Source: Arthrobacter sp. Y-9 | Lineage (GTDB): Bacteria > Actinomycetota > Actinomycetes > Actinomycetales > Micrococcaceae | Direction: 5' to 3' | Assembly: GCF_029690065.1 (NCBI RefSeq) | Contig: NZ_CP121463.1 | Span: 1,550,001-1,614,000, forward strand | DNA: 64,000 bases | Part shown: positions 9,513 through 18,469 of the stretch, piece after piece | Position numbering within the stretch: position 1 is the first letter of the stretch | How the letters are laid out: every line of letters begins with the position of its first letter | Position numbers and translations under genes: made by a program | Notes under the pieces: generated by a model | What the model saw: only the letters and a program-made list of their open reading frames with translations | What the model was told of the DNA's origin: nothing | The model's database searches: none

Positions 9513-9820
9513 GGCCCGGTCTCCCTCGTGTGGTGAAGAACACCTTGAAGCTGGCCCGGAAAAGGGTATCCTTCCGGCCGGTGCTACGGGACGCCTCGAT
9601 TTCGTGAGAGACTAGTAGCCGAGACCCGGTCGGGTCCGTGAACTTGAAGGTTGTTCGCTCGAAGTCTGTGAAAACTCCGGGGAACAATCATCAGGCCGGT
9701 GGCGTTGTCTTAGACAGGCTCTGCTGGTCCGGAGTAACTGCCGCTGGCAGCACGGACTTGACAGGGTCATAGTGGTGTTGCCCTCCGGGACACCGCCAGG
9801 CGCTGCTAGAAAGGGTTTCT
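9513..9820 (+). promoter_or_regulatory. upstream region and promoter of the sigma factor gene
   Basis: This 308-bp stretch has no convincing ORF. It holds a candidate housekeeping promoter, TTGAAG (9545-9550) - 16 bp - TATCCT (9567-9572), which would give a leader of about 240 nt. A second isolated TTGACA lies near 9758 but I see no good -10 partner. AGAAAGG just upstream of the GTG is the ribosome site of the sigma gene. Confidence 0.5.
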
Positions 9821-11131
9821 GTGACCACTCCCACGACGAAGGAAACTGCCGTGAAGGCCGAGTTGACTGACGAGGAGAAGAAGAAGGCGCGCGCCGCCAA
9901 GGCTGCCGCCACACGCGCCGCGAACAAGGCCAAGAAGGAAGCCGAGGCCGCCGCTGGGCAGGATGACTCCGCCCCCGCGACGCGCCGTCCGGCTGCCAAG
10001 AAGAGCGATGCCGCACCGAAGGGCCGCGGCCGCAAGGCTGCCGGTTCCGACCTGGACGAGTCCTCGGACGCCGTCGAGGAAGAGCCGACTGAGGATGTCG
10101 AGCCGGATCCGGCTGAGGCCGAGGATGCGGCGGCCAAGCCCGCTGCGACCGGCAGCGGCTTCGTCTACTCCGATGCGAGCGATGACGACGCCCCCGTTCA
10201 GCAGGTCATGTCGGCGGGCGCCACGGCCGACCCGGTCAAGGACTACCTGAAGCAGATCGGCAAGGTGGCCCTCCTCAACGCCGAGCAGGAGGTCGATCTC
10301 GCCCTTCGTATCGAGGCGGGCCTCTTCGCCGAGGAGAAGATCGCCGCCGAGGGGGACACCATGGACCCCAAGTACCGTCGCGAACTCGACTTCATCATCC
10401 ACGATGGCAAGCGCGCCAAGAATCACCTTCTGGAGGCCAACCTCCGCCTGGTGGTCTCCCTGGCCAAGCGGTACACCGGTCGTGGCATGCTCTTCCTGGA
10501 CCTGATCCAGGAAGGCAACCTGGGCCTCATCCGTGCCGTCGAGAAGTTCGACTACACCAAGGGCTTCAAGTTCTCCACGTACGCCACCTGGTGGATCCGT
10601 CAGGCCATCACCCGCGCCATGGCCGACCAGGCACGCACCATCCGTATCCCGGTGCACATGGTCGAGGTGATCAACAAGCTCGCCCGTGTGCAGCGTCAGA
10701 TGCTGCAGGATCTCGGTCGCGAACCCACGCCGGAGGAGCTGGCCAAGGAACTCGACATGACGCCTGAGAAGGTCGTCGAGGTCCAGAAGTACGGTCGCGA
10801 GCCCATCTCGCTGCACACGCCGCTGGGCGAGGACGGCGACTCCGAGTTCGGTGACCTGATCGAGGACTCCGAGGCCGTGGTTCCGGCCGATGCCGTGAGC
10901 TTCACCCTGCTGCAGGAGCAGCTCCACTCCGTGCTGGACACGCTGTCCGAGCGCGAGGCCGGTGTGGTGGCCATGCGCTTCGGTCTCACCGACGGACAGC
11001 CGAAGACTTTAGACGAAATCGGCAAGGTCTACGGTGTCACGCGTGAGCGTATCCGCCAGATCGAATCCAAGACGATGTCCAAGCTGCGTCACCCCTCGCG
11101 GTCGCAGGTCCTCCGGGATTACCTGGACTGA
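9821..11131 (+). CDS. rpoD: primary RNA polymerase sigma factor (SigA/HrdB type)
   Basis: Housekeeping sigma-70 that directs RNA polymerase to most promoters. The 436-aa protein begins with a Lys/Ala-rich disordered region of about 125 residues (typical of actinobacterial SigA). Region 1.2 ([11 protein letters not shown]) follows, then region 2 with the -10 recognition and melting motif (GYT-like [17 protein letters not shown]), region 3, and region 4 with the helix-turn-helix [20 protein letters not shown]. The start is GTG with AGAAAGG 5 nt upstream. It is followed by an exceptionally strong terminator, so it is transcribed alone. TGF-rich -35 and TAnnnT -10 hexamers seen across this window are the expected targets of this protein. 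Confidence 0.97.
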   Translation: MTTPTTKETAVKAELTDEEKKKARAAKAAATRAANKAKKEAEAAAGQDDSAPATRRPAAKKSDAAPKGRGRKAAGSDLDESSDAVEEEPTEDVEPDPAEAEDAAAKPAATGSGFVYSDASDDDAPVQQVMSAGATADPVKDYLKQIGKVALLNAEQEVDLALRIEAGLFAEEKIAAEGDTMDPKYRRELDFIIHDGKRAKNHLLEANLRLVVSLAKRYTGRGMLFLDLIQEGNLGLIRAVEKFDYTKGFKFSTYATWWIRQAITRAMADQARTIRIPVHMVEVINKLARVQRQMLQDLGREPTPEELAKELDMTPEKVVEVQKYGREPISLHTPLGEDGDSEFGDLIEDSEAVVPADAVSFTLLQEQLHSVLDTLSEREAGVVAMRFGLTDGQPKTLDEIGKVYGVTRERIRQIESKTMSKLRHPSRSQVLRDYLD

Positions 11132-11140
11132 GGTTCTTTT

Positions 11141-11195
11141 GGAAGTCCCCTCGTGGTTCCGGCCCATTCCGGGCCGGAACCACGAGGGGACTTCC
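11141..11195 (+). terminator. 25-bp perfect terminator of rpoD
   Basis: A perfect 25-bp stem (11141-11165 with 11171-11195) with a 5-nt loop (ATTCC) starts 9 nt after the rpoD stop, preceded by TTCTTTT. Confidence 0.85.
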
Positions 11196-11235
11196 GCCGT
11201 TAACAGCACATGATGCCGAGTGAAGGAGCCATTCG

Positions 11236-11979
11236 TTGATCGGCCAGGCCACCCCCTTGCCCCAGACCTACAATTTCCGTGGGCTGGGCTCCTTGCCCGC
11301 AGGCGGACGGCTCACCAAAGAGGGCGTCTTCTTCCGTTCCGACGCCCTCCACCTGCTGAGCGACGAGGGCCGGAGCCTCCTGCGAGAGCTGAAGGTGGCC
11401 ACCATCCTGGATCTCCGGGACGACGACGAAGTGCTGCACGCGCCCAGCGCGCTGACGGGTCTCGACGTCGAAGTGCTCCGTGGCAATGTCCTCGCCGGCG
11501 CTCTGGGCACCTCATTGCAGAGCCTGCCGACGCTGCCGGAGCTGTACCGGATGATCCTGGCGCAAGGCGGGTCCGTGGCGGTGGGACTCGCGCGCAGCGT
11601 GACGGCCAACGCTTCGCAGGGCCACTCCACCCTGGTGCACTGCACGGCGGGCAAGGACCGCACTGGGGTCATGGTGGCCCTGCTGCTGGACGCGGTGGGG
11701 GTGGACCGTGAAGCGATCGTCGCCGACTACGCCGGCACGGAGGCGAATCTCGCGGGGGAGTGGCTCGAAGGGGTCAAGGCCCTCCTGGGCAAGATGGGGG
11801 TTCCGGTCAGCGAGCAGATTCTCGCGATCGCGGGAGGGAGCCCGGCCTCCGCCATGCTCGAGACCCTGGACCTGCTGGACGCGGACTTCGGGGGCGGAGC
11901 CGGATATCTCGCCCACCACGGGCTCACCGCCGCGGAACTCGAGGCGCTCCAGGCCGCTCTTCTGACGGACGGTGTGTGA
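11236..11979 (+). CDS. tyrosine-protein phosphatase (PtpB/DSP type)
   Basis: Protein of 247 aa that should hydrolyse phosphotyrosine or phosphoinositide-like substrates. The catalytic P-loop HCTAGKDRTGV (CX5R) is intact. The N-terminal YNFRGLGSLPAGGRL and FRSDALHLLSDEG stretches are those of the actinobacterial and MptpB-like tyrosine phosphatases, and DLRDDDE supplies an upstream acidic loop. The start is a TTG preceded by GAAGGAG at 8-nt spacing, which supports it. The stop is 6 bp before the next gene, so the two are probably co-transcribed. No signal peptide is visible; related enzymes are sometimes exported. Confidence 0.88.
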   Translation: MIGQATPLPQTYNFRGLGSLPAGGRLTKEGVFFRSDALHLLSDEGRSLLRELKVATILDLRDDDEVLHAPSALTGLDVEVLRGNVLAGALGTSLQSLPTLPELYRMILAQGGSVAVGLARSVTANASQGHSTLVHCTAGKDRTGVMVALLLDAVGVDREAIVADYAGTEANLAGEWLEGVKALLGKMGVPVSEQILAIAGGSPASAMLETLDLLDADFGGGAGYLAHHGLTAAELEALQAALLTDGV

Positions 11980-11985
11980 GTTTCT

Positions 11986-13380
11986 GTGAATATTATGAAT
12001 CTTGTGAACGCTGTCAATCTTGTGAACGCTGAGGAGATTCATCAGGCGTTGAGCCGTTGGCCCGACGTCGACGCGGACAACCTCCAGGCGTTCGACGGCG
12101 CGGATCGCCTGCTGCTCGAACACGCCTCGGCGCACCTGGACCGTCTGCGGGCGGAGGGGGTTGAGGATCCGGAGGCCGTGGTGGTCGGGGACCGCTACGG
12201 CGCGATCAGCCTGCCCTTGCTCGCGCGTTCCGTTGAAGGTGGGCCGGCTGCGGTGCCTGGGCTCCGGATCTGGCAGGACCTGGCCACCGGTGTGGCCGCC
12301 CTGGACGCGAATGCGGCCCGGCTCGGCATCACGGGGTTCACCAGGATCCACGACGACGAATCCTCCCCGGCGCTCTACGGCCCGGCGCTGCTCGCCGGGG
12401 CCCGCCTGGTGCTGTTGCGTCTGCCGAAGAACCTGGCGGAGCTCGCGGAGCTGAGCGAAGCGATCGCGGAACACGCGCACCCCGACGTCGTGGTCCTGGC
12501 CGCAGGCATGGTCAAGCACATGACGCTGTCCATGAACCATGTGCTCGGCGCCGATTTCGCCTCCGTCACCGCGAGCCTGGCCAAGGGCAAAGCGCGCGTG
12601 CTGACAGCGACCCAGCCGCGCCGTGACCAATCCCGAGCCGACCGGCCTGCAGCCGACCAACCCCCTGCCGACCAATCCCGCGCCGACCAGCACACCGCCG
12701 GTCCCGGAGAACACGCGGCGACGCCGGACACTGCCGCGGTTGCGGACCCGGGCCCGGACGCGACCGTGGGGCACGCCTCCAGGTCCTTCCCGGTGCGTGA
12801 ACGGCACGATGGTCTCGGACGCGACGGCGACCTGGCCATCGAGGTGCATGCCCACGGGGCCGTGTTCGCCGGTGCGAAGGTCGACATCGGGACCCGGTTC
12901 CTGCTCGATTTCCTGCCCCGCATGCCGGAGGTCGGCACGGCGATCGATCTCGGCTGCGGCTCCGGCGTGCTCGCCACGCTGCTGGCCGCGTCGCAACCCG
13001 GCGTGCGGGTGGTCGCGACCGACGTCTCGGCGGCCGCGGCGCGAAGCGCCCGCCTCACCGCCACGGCACACGGCGTGGGGGACCGCGTCCTCGCGGTCCA
13101 CACGGATGCGCTCGACGGTTTCCCGCGTGGGTCAGCGGAACTGATCCTGCTCAACCCGCCGTTCCATCTGGGGCACAGCGTGCACGCGGGAGCGGCGCTC
13201 AAGCTCTTCCGCGCAGCGGCGGAGGTGCTCAGCCCGGGTGGTGAGCTGTGGACCGTGTGGAACAGCCATCTCGGATATCTTCCGGCTCTGGAGAAAACCG
13301 TGGGTCCGACGGATATCGTGGGCCGGAACAGGAAGTTCACCGTCACACGGACCAGGCGCCACGTCTCGGAAGCACCATGA
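11986..13380 (+). CDS. class I SAM methyltransferase, RlmG/RsmC-like
   Basis: Protein of 464 aa with the two-domain layout of 16S/23S rRNA guanine-N2 methyltransferases (RsmC/RlmG). An N-terminal degenerate domain (AVVVGDRYGAISLPLL; VVLAAGMVKHMT) is followed by a C-terminal catalytic Rossmann domain with the SAM loop DLGCGSGVLATLL and the target-binding NPPF (residues 390-393). The assignment to an rRNA guanine is inferred from this layout. Two repeat tracts are odd: the first 16 codons contain a tandem 18-bp duplication (MNIMNLVNAVNLVNA), and the linker between domains contains five 15-bp repeats coding DQSRA-like pentapeptides. The start is GTG (11986) or ATG (11995); neither has a clear ribosome site. 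It probably is read by coupling to the phosphatase 6 bp upstream. Confidence 0.85.
   Translation: MNIMNLVNAVNLVNAEEIHQALSRWPDVDADNLQAFDGADRLLLEHASAHLDRLRAEGVEDPEAVVVGDRYGAISLPLLARSVEGGPAAVPGLRIWQDLATGVAALDANAARLGITGFTRIHDDESSPALYGPALLAGARLVLLRLPKNLAELAELSEAIAEHAHPDVVVLAAGMVKHMTLSMNHVLGADFASVTASLAKGKARVLTATQPRRDQSRADRPAADQPPADQSRADQHTAGPGEHAATPDTAAVADPGPDATVGHASRSFPVRERHDGLGRDGDLAIEVHAHGAVFAGAKVDIGTRFLLDFLPRMPEVGTAIDLGCGSGVLATLLAASQPGVRVVATDVSAAAARSARLTATAHGVGDRVLAVHTDALDGFPRGSAELILLNPPFHLGHSVHAGAALKLFRAAAEVLSPGGELWTVWNSHLGYLPALEKTVGPTDIVGRNRKFTVTRTRRHVSEAP
11998..12033 (+). repeat. tandem 18-bp duplication at the methyltransferase start
   Basis: AATCTTGTGAACGCTG occurs twice head to tail (11998-12015 and 12016-12033), coding NLVNAV then NLVNAE. 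Confidence 0.9.
12625..12699 (+). repeat. 15-bp coding tandem repeats in methyltransferase linker
   Basis: Five head-to-tail copies of a unit of the form GACCAATCCCGNGCC encode the pentapeptides DQSRA, DRPAA, DQPPA, DQSRA and DQHTA (residues 214-238). Confidence 0.85.
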
Positions 13381-13477
13381 GCGGGACTCAAGAGTTCAGT
13401 TGCGGGTTCTGGGCCGTTGTGACTGGTAGCCTACGAGCAAATGCCAGTTGCCCTGCACTTTTCTTGAAGGAGAATGC

Positions 13478-14731
13478 GTGACCGAGCTCCGCACGCCCGC
13501 TTCGCGGCGCGGAACCAACCTACCCAAGATGGGCGACTTCAACCTGACGGTGATCCTCGACACCATTCGGCGGTCGCCCCATGGACTGAGCCGGGTTGAG
13601 CTTGCGGGTCTGGTCGGCCTTTCACCCCAGACGATCTCCAACATCTCCCGCCGTCTGCTGGATCAGGGACTCATCGTCGAGGCAGGCAAAGCGGGCGTCG
13701 GTCCGGGCAAGCCCCGCACCATCCTGCGTCTGAATCCGTCCGGCATGTACGCCGTGGGCGTGCATGTTGACCCGGCGGTCATCAGCTTTTCCGTTCTGGA
13801 CCTGACGGGCAACGTGGTCCTGGACTCGAAGATCGACACCCCGGAGGCCGGCGAACCGACCGCCGTCATGGCCGCGATCGTCTTCGAGGTCCAGCGTCTC
13901 ATCGAGGAGTCCGGGGTCGATCCCGCAAAGCTGACGGGCCTCGGAGTCGCAGCACCCGGCCCGATCGATCTCGACGCCGGAACCGTGGTCAACCCGCCAC
14001 TGCTGGAGGGCTGGACCCGGGTTCACCTACGGGACGCGCTGAGCAAGGCCACCGGACTTCCGGTGGTCCTGGACAAGGACGTCACCGCGGCCGCGGTGGC
14101 CGAGACGTGGGTCGCGGGCGACCACGCCTCCAGCAACTTCGGCGTCTTCTACATGGGCACCGGCATCGGCTGCGGCCTCGTTCTCAACGACGAGGTGTTC
14201 CGCGGAGCGAGCGGCAACGCGGGGGAGATGGGCCACATCGTGGTCGACCCCGACGGCCCGCCGTGCGACTGCGGCCTCAACGGCTGTGTGAAATCGACCG
14301 TCATTCCCCGCGTCCTGGTCGACGCCGGCGCGAAGGCCGGCCTGGTGGAACCTCTGGCGGAAGGCGACTCGAGCGTCGTCGTGCAGGAGCGCTTCAACAG
14401 GCTCTGCGATGCGGCCGACGGCGGCGACCAGGCCGCGATCGCGATCCTGGACCGCTCAGCGCTGCACCTCTCGCGTGCGGTCTCCGTGATCGCCAACGCC
14501 ATGGACCTGGACCGTGTGGTGTTCGGCGGTCCGTTCTGGACGAGGCTCGCACCGTACTACCTCAACCGTGTTCCGGAGCAGGTGGCGCACGGCGCCGATG
14601 CCCGGGACATCCATGTGCCTCAGGTCGTCGGCAGCCGGGTGGGCGAGGACGTCGGCGCCATCGGCGCGGCGTGCCTCGTCCTCGAGCACGCGCTGGCTCC
14701 GCGTTCGGAACGTTTGCTGCTGGGCGGCTGA
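13478..14731 (+). CDS. ROK family transcriptional regulator
   Basis: Protein of 417 aa with an N-terminal winged helix-turn-helix (LSRVELAGLVGLSPQTISN) joined to a ROK sugar-kinase fold, as in NagC and XylR-type repressors. The ROK part shows LGVAAPGPID, the GTGIGCGLVLNDEVFRG glycine-rich loop, and the zinc motif CDCGLNGC. The usual Glu that follows that motif is Lys here. It probably senses a sugar or sugar phosphate and controls carbohydrate genes, none of which are adjacent. The start is the GTG at 13478 because GAAGGAG (13466-13472) sits 5 nt before it; an upstream TTG in frame has no such support. It ends at a strong hairpin. Confidence 0.9.
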   Translation: MTELRTPASRRGTNLPKMGDFNLTVILDTIRRSPHGLSRVELAGLVGLSPQTISNISRRLLDQGLIVEAGKAGVGPGKPRTILRLNPSGMYAVGVHVDPAVISFSVLDLTGNVVLDSKIDTPEAGEPTAVMAAIVFEVQRLIEESGVDPAKLTGLGVAAPGPIDLDAGTVVNPPLLEGWTRVHLRDALSKATGLPVVLDKDVTAAAVAETWVAGDHASSNFGVFYMGTGIGCGLVLNDEVFRGASGNAGEMGHIVVDPDGPPCDCGLNGCVKSTVIPRVLVDAGAKAGLVEPLAEGDSSVVVQERFNRLCDAADGGDQAAIAILDRSALHLSRAVSVIANAMDLDRVVFGGPFWTRLAPYYLNRVPEQVAHGADARDIHVPQVVGSRVGEDVGAIGAACLVLEHALAPRSERLLLGG

Positions 14732-14752
14732 GCCCGTCGAGACCAGTTCTCC

Positions 14753-14789
14753 AAGCCGCGGCGCTGAACATTGTTCGGCGTCGCGGCTT
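14753..14789 (+). terminator. terminator of the ROK regulator
   Basis: A 17-bp stem with two G-U pairs (14753-14769 with 14773-14789) and a 3-nt loop, followed by TCTGCTCC, lies 22 nt after the ROK stop. Confidence 0.75.
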
Positions 14790-14827
14790 TCTGCTCCGTA
14801 AGATTGCGTCTTAATTCGATGACGCGT

Positions 14828-14935
14828 TTGCCGAGGCCGATCGAGCTCTCGTAGTGTGGGGGTATCAGTTACCGCGGTAACGTGTCAGCGACCCTCTCAT
14901 GGAGGGTGTGGGTGCCCCCATGTGGGCCTGACATT
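14828..14935 (+). promoter_or_regulatory. metF promoter, 14-bp palindrome and folded leader
   Basis: A candidate promoter TTGCCG (14828-14833) - 18 bp - TAGTGT (14852-14857) is followed by the perfect palindrome GTTACCGCGGTAAC (14868-14881) around the expected start of transcription. The leader can then fold: TGTCAG (14883-14888) pairs with CTGACA (14928-14933), enclosing ACCCTC/GAGGGT (14891-14896, 14902-14907) and GCCC/GGGC (14914-14917, 14924-14927). This could be an operator, a riboswitch or both. It does not match the SAM or cobalamin riboswitch consensus that I know. Confidence 0.4.
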
Positions 14936-15017
14936 TGCACACGGCAACAGACCAGGCGTCAGCATGCGCGCCGGTCTGCCGTGCCTCATCCATAACGCCA
15001 GACGTCGAGGATTGCAG

Positions 15018-15968
15018 ATGTCCCCACCCAGCCTCATTGACCGACCCCTACAGCAGCAGGGCACCACGCCCGTCGCGCTGTCCTACGAACTGTTCCCTCC
15101 CCGCTCCCAGGCCGCCGAGGAAGTCCTCTGGGCCACCATCCGTGAGCTGGAGACCACCGCGCCGGACTACGTGTCCGTCACCTACGGAGCCAGTGGCTCC
15201 AACCATGACACCGCACTGGATCTGGTGGCACGCCTGCAGGAGGAGACCCTCCTGCGCCCGCTGGCCCATCTGACCTGTGTGGGGAACACGGCCGCCGAAC
15301 TCGCCGGCATCGTGGCCCAGCTTCTGGACCACGGCGTCCGGGGCATCCTGGCTCTGCGGGGCGATCTTCCCCGGGACGGTTCTCCGCTTCCCGAGGGATC
15401 CCTGCACTACGCCCAGGACCTGGTGGAGCTCATCCGCCGGGTCGAGCAGAGCCGTTCGGCCCTGCTCTGTGCCGGCAAGGTGGCCATCGGCGTGGCGGCT
15501 TATCCGACGCGTCATCCGGAGTCACCCAGCGAGGCCCACGATGTGGAGGTGCTGCTGGCCAAGCAGCGCTCCGGCGCCGATTTCGCGATCACCCAGGTGT
15601 TCTTCCACGCCCGGCAGTACGAGGACCTGCTCGTCCGTGCCCGCCGGGCGGGAGTGACCATCCCGATCATCCCCGGCGTCATGCCTCTGACGAGCCTCCG
15701 GCGCGTCACCAGGCTCTCCGAGCTGTCCGGCGTCGCACCCGATCCGGCGCTGATGCACGCGCTCGAGACGGCCGGCAGCGAGGTGGAGGCGCAGCGCATC
15801 GGCGTGGCCGCCACCGTGGAGCTGGCCAATGCGGCCCTGGATTCCGGGGCGCCCGGCCTGCACCTCTACACCTTCAATGAGCACCGGCACGCGCTGGATG
15901 TCCTGGACCGGCTGAATCTGCCGCGTCCCAGCCGCCCGCTCCACGAGCGTGCCGCCCTGGCCTCCTGA
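15018..15968 (+). CDS. metF: methylenetetrahydrofolate reductase
   Basis: FAD-dependent enzyme that reduces 5,10-methylene-tetrahydrofolate to 5-methyl-tetrahydrofolate, the methyl donor for MetE. The 316-aa protein is the usual bacterial length. Family motifs are SYELFPPRSQAAEE near the start (with the catalytic Glu), PDYVSVTYGASGS, HLTCVGNT, ILALRGD (folate/FAD site) and DFAITQVFF. The start is ATG at 15018, preceded by GAGGA 7 nt upstream; a longer frame reaching 14856 is leader sequence and not coding. It lies 90 bp upstream of metE on the same strand, so the two form a methionine operon. Its folded leader suggests methionine- or SAM-linked control. Confidence 0.95.
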   Translation: MSPPSLIDRPLQQQGTTPVALSYELFPPRSQAAEEVLWATIRELETTAPDYVSVTYGASGSNHDTALDLVARLQEETLLRPLAHLTCVGNTAAELAGIVAQLLDHGVRGILALRGDLPRDGSPLPEGSLHYAQDLVELIRRVEQSRSALLCAGKVAIGVAAYPTRHPESPSEAHDVEVLLAKQRSGADFAITQVFFHARQYEDLLVRARRAGVTIPIIPGVMPLTSLRRVTRLSELSGVAPDPALMHALETAGSEVEAQRIGVAATVELANAALDSGAPGLHLYTFNEHRHALDVLDRLNLPRPSRPLHERAALAS

Positions 15969-16058
15969 GGCCTTCCCTTCTTCACCTCGCCGGCTCCGTC
16001 CGGCACCACAGGGGATGCCCCCTGCCCGAAAACCTGAACTGAACTCAAAGGATTCATC

Positions 16059-18383
16059 ATGACCGCACAGACCCCCTTCCCCGCCGCCAGCCTCCTCGGC
16101 TACCCGCGTATCGGCCGCCGTCGCGAACTCAAGAAGGCCGTCGAGGCGTACTGGGCCGGGAAGATCGACGCCGTCGCGCTGGACGCCGCGGCCAAGGAGA
16201 TCCAGCTGGGCAGCGCCCGCCGTCTGGTGGAGCTCGGCCTGGACGAGCCGGCCGCGGTGCCGGGCACCTTCTCCTACTACGACCAGGTGCTGGACGCCGC
16301 GGCCCACCTCGGCGCGATCCCGGCCCGTTTCGGGAACCTGCTCACCGACGAGGGAGTCCTGGACATCGACGGCTACTTCACCCTGGCCCGTGGCTCCCGC
16401 GAGCAGCAGCCGCTCGAGATGACGAAGTGGTTCGACACCAACTACCACTACCTGGTCCCGGAGATCGGTCCGGAGACCGACTTCCGCCTGACGTCCTCCC
16501 GCGTGGTCGAGGAGTTCCAGTACGCCCTGGCGAACGGCATCGAGACCCGCCCGTACCTCGTGGGGCCGGTGACGTTCCTGCTGCTGTCCAAGGCGTCCGA
16601 CGACGCTCCGGCCGGCTTCCAGCCCCTGTCGCGGCTCGAAGACATCCTGCCTGTCTACGCCGAGCTGCTGGGCCAGCTCGCTGCCGCGGGCGCCAGCTGG
16701 GTGCAGCTCGACGAGCCCGCCCTGGTCGTCGACCAGGACATCCCGGCGGAGCAGCTCGATGCCGCGGTGACCCGCGCTTACGAGGTCCTCACCGCCGTCG
16801 CCGACCGCCCGCAGATCCTCGTCTCCACGCCGTACGGCTCGCTCGACGGTCAGCTGGGCACCCTGGCGGCCAGCAGCATCGACGCCCTGCACCTGGACGT
16901 CTTCAAGGGCGCGGCGCCGTCCGAGGCCGCGCTGGCCGCCCTGGGGTCCAAGACGCTGGTCGCCGGCGTGGTGGACGGCCACAACATCTGGCGGAACGAC
17001 CTGGCCGCCTCCTCGGCGGTTCTGGACGCCCTCAAGGGCTCGGCCGCTCGGGTGACCGTGTCCACGTCCACCTCCACGCAGCACGTTCCGCACGACGTCG
17101 CCGAGGAGACCAAGCTCTCCGAGCAGCTGAAGTCCTGGCTGGCCTTCGCGGATCAGAAGGCCGTGGAGGTCAAGACCCTGGCGTCCTACCTGACCGACCC
17201 GGGCGCCGTGCAAGCAGAGATCGAGGCGGCTTCCGCCGTGATCGCCTCCCGCGCCACCGCGGAGGGTGTCCGTCGTGACGAGGTGCGCGCCCGTACCGCG
17301 GCGCTGACGGCAGCCGACTTCAGCCGTTCCGACTACGCGGTCCGTGAGGCCGCCCAGGAAGCCGCGCTGCAGCTGCCGGCCCTGCCCACCACCACCATCG
17401 GTTCGTTCCCGCAGACCTCCGAGATCCGCTCCGCGCGTGCCCGCAACATCAAGGGCGAGCTGAACGACGCACAGTACGAGCAGCTCATGAAGGACGAGAT
17501 CAAGCGCGTGGTCGACCTGCAGGAGGAGCTGGGCTACGACGTGCTCGTGCACGGTGAGCCGGAGCGCAACGACATGGTCCAGTACTTCGCGGAGAACCTG
17601 GAGGGCTTCGACGTCACCGTGCACGGCTGGGTCCAGTCCTACGGTTCGCGCTGCACCCGGCCGTCCATCCTCTGGGGTGACGTGACCCGGTCGGCTCCCA
17701 TCACGGTGGCCTGGGCCGAGTACGCCCAGTCGCTGACTGAGAAGCCCATGAAGGGCATGCTCACGGGGCCGGTCACGATCCTCGCGTGGTCGTTCGTCCG
17801 TGACGATCAGCCGCTGGGGGAGACCGCCAACCAGGTGGCCCTCGCCCTGCGGGATGAGATCACCGATCTGGAGGCGGCCGGCATCAAGGTGGTCCAGGTG
17901 GACGAGCCCGCCCTGCGCGAGCTGCTGCCCCTGCGGAAGGCCGATCAGCCGGCGTACCTGAAGTGGTCCGTGGACTCCTTCCGTCTCGCGACGGCGGGCG
18001 CCCAGGACGCCACGCAGATCCACACCCACCTCTGCTATTCCGAGTTCGGCGTCATCATCGACGCCATTGACGGACTGGACGCGGACGTGACCTCGATCGA
18101 GGCGGCCCGCTCCCGCATGGAGGTCGTCCACGACCTCGAGTCCCACGGTTTCGGCCGCGGCGTCGGGCCGGGTGTCTACGACATCCACTCGCCGCGCGTG
18201 CCCGGTGAGGCCGAGGTGACGGAACTGCTCTCCACCGCAGTCAAGCACGTGCCGAGCCGCCAGCTCTGGGTCAACCCGGACTGCGGCCTGAAGACTCGCG
18301 GCTACGAGGAGACCGAGGCGTCGCTGCGGAACCTCGTGGAGGCCGCGAAGGCGGTCCGTGAGGAGATCGGCGCGAGCGTCTGA
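16059..18383 (+). CDS. metE: cobalamin-independent methionine synthase
   Basis: Transfers the methyl group of 5-methyl-tetrahydropteroyl-triglutamate to homocysteine, the last step of methionine synthesis. The 774-aa protein is full length. It has the N-terminal domain beginning FPAASLLGYPRIGRRRELKK and the C-terminal catalytic domain (TTTIGSFPQT, VHGEPERNDMVQYF, QVDEPALRE). The zinc ligands sit in IHTHLCYSEF (His, Cys) and NPDCGLKTRG (Cys). AAAGGA precedes the ATG. The enzyme works with its neighbour MetF. No B12 riboswitch was seen upstream, so any repression in the presence of B12 would need another mechanism. Confidence 0.97.
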   Translation: MTAQTPFPAASLLGYPRIGRRRELKKAVEAYWAGKIDAVALDAAAKEIQLGSARRLVELGLDEPAAVPGTFSYYDQVLDAAAHLGAIPARFGNLLTDEGVLDIDGYFTLARGSREQQPLEMTKWFDTNYHYLVPEIGPETDFRLTSSRVVEEFQYALANGIETRPYLVGPVTFLLLSKASDDAPAGFQPLSRLEDILPVYAELLGQLAAAGASWVQLDEPALVVDQDIPAEQLDAAVTRAYEVLTAVADRPQILVSTPYGSLDGQLGTLAASSIDALHLDVFKGAAPSEAALAALGSKTLVAGVVDGHNIWRNDLAASSAVLDALKGSAARVTVSTSTSTQHVPHDVAEETKLSEQLKSWLAFADQKAVEVKTLASYLTDPGAVQAEIEAASAVIASRATAEGVRRDEVRARTAALTAADFSRSDYAVREAAQEAALQLPALPTTTIGSFPQTSEIRSARARNIKGELNDAQYEQLMKDEIKRVVDLQEELGYDVLVHGEPERNDMVQYFAENLEGFDVTVHGWVQSYGSRCTRPSILWGDVTRSAPITVAWAEYAQSLTEKPMKGMLTGPVTILAWSFVRDDQPLGETANQVALALRDEITDLEAAGIKVVQVDEPALRELLPLRKADQPAYLKWSVDSFRLATAGAQDATQIHTHLCYSEFGVIIDAIDGLDADVTSIEAARSRMEVVHDLESHGFGRGVGPGVYDIHSPRVPGEAEVTELLSTAVKHVPSRQLWVNPDCGLKTRGYEETEASLRNLVEAAKAVREEIGASV

Positions 18384-18415
18384 CGCTCGGCCTGCAACCC
18401 CTCTGACGACGACGA

Positions 18416-18446
18416 CGGCGGGTCACCCGGTAAGGGTGGCCCGCCG
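18416..18446. terminator. bidirectional terminator between metE and DUF2004 gene
   Basis: A 13-bp stem with one G-U pair (18416-18428 with 18434-18446) sits in the gap between the convergent metE and 18470-18967 genes, so it can serve both. Confidence 0.7.
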
Positions 18447-18469
18447 CCGCCGTGCGTCAGGGAGTGGGC

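Noticed and set aside
9513-9820. A small gene or 6S-like RNA upstream of rpoD
   Set aside because: No start with ribosome site and no long self-pairing structure were seen; it is best read as promoter and leader.
14868-14935. SAM-IV or cobalamin riboswitch upstream of metF
   Set aside because: The conserved core sequences of these families are not present; only a generic fold and palindrome are supported.
14856-15017. N-terminal extension of MetF from 14856
   Set aside because: It would translate the promoter and structured leader, and the ATG at 15018 has a good ribosome site and the normal protein start.
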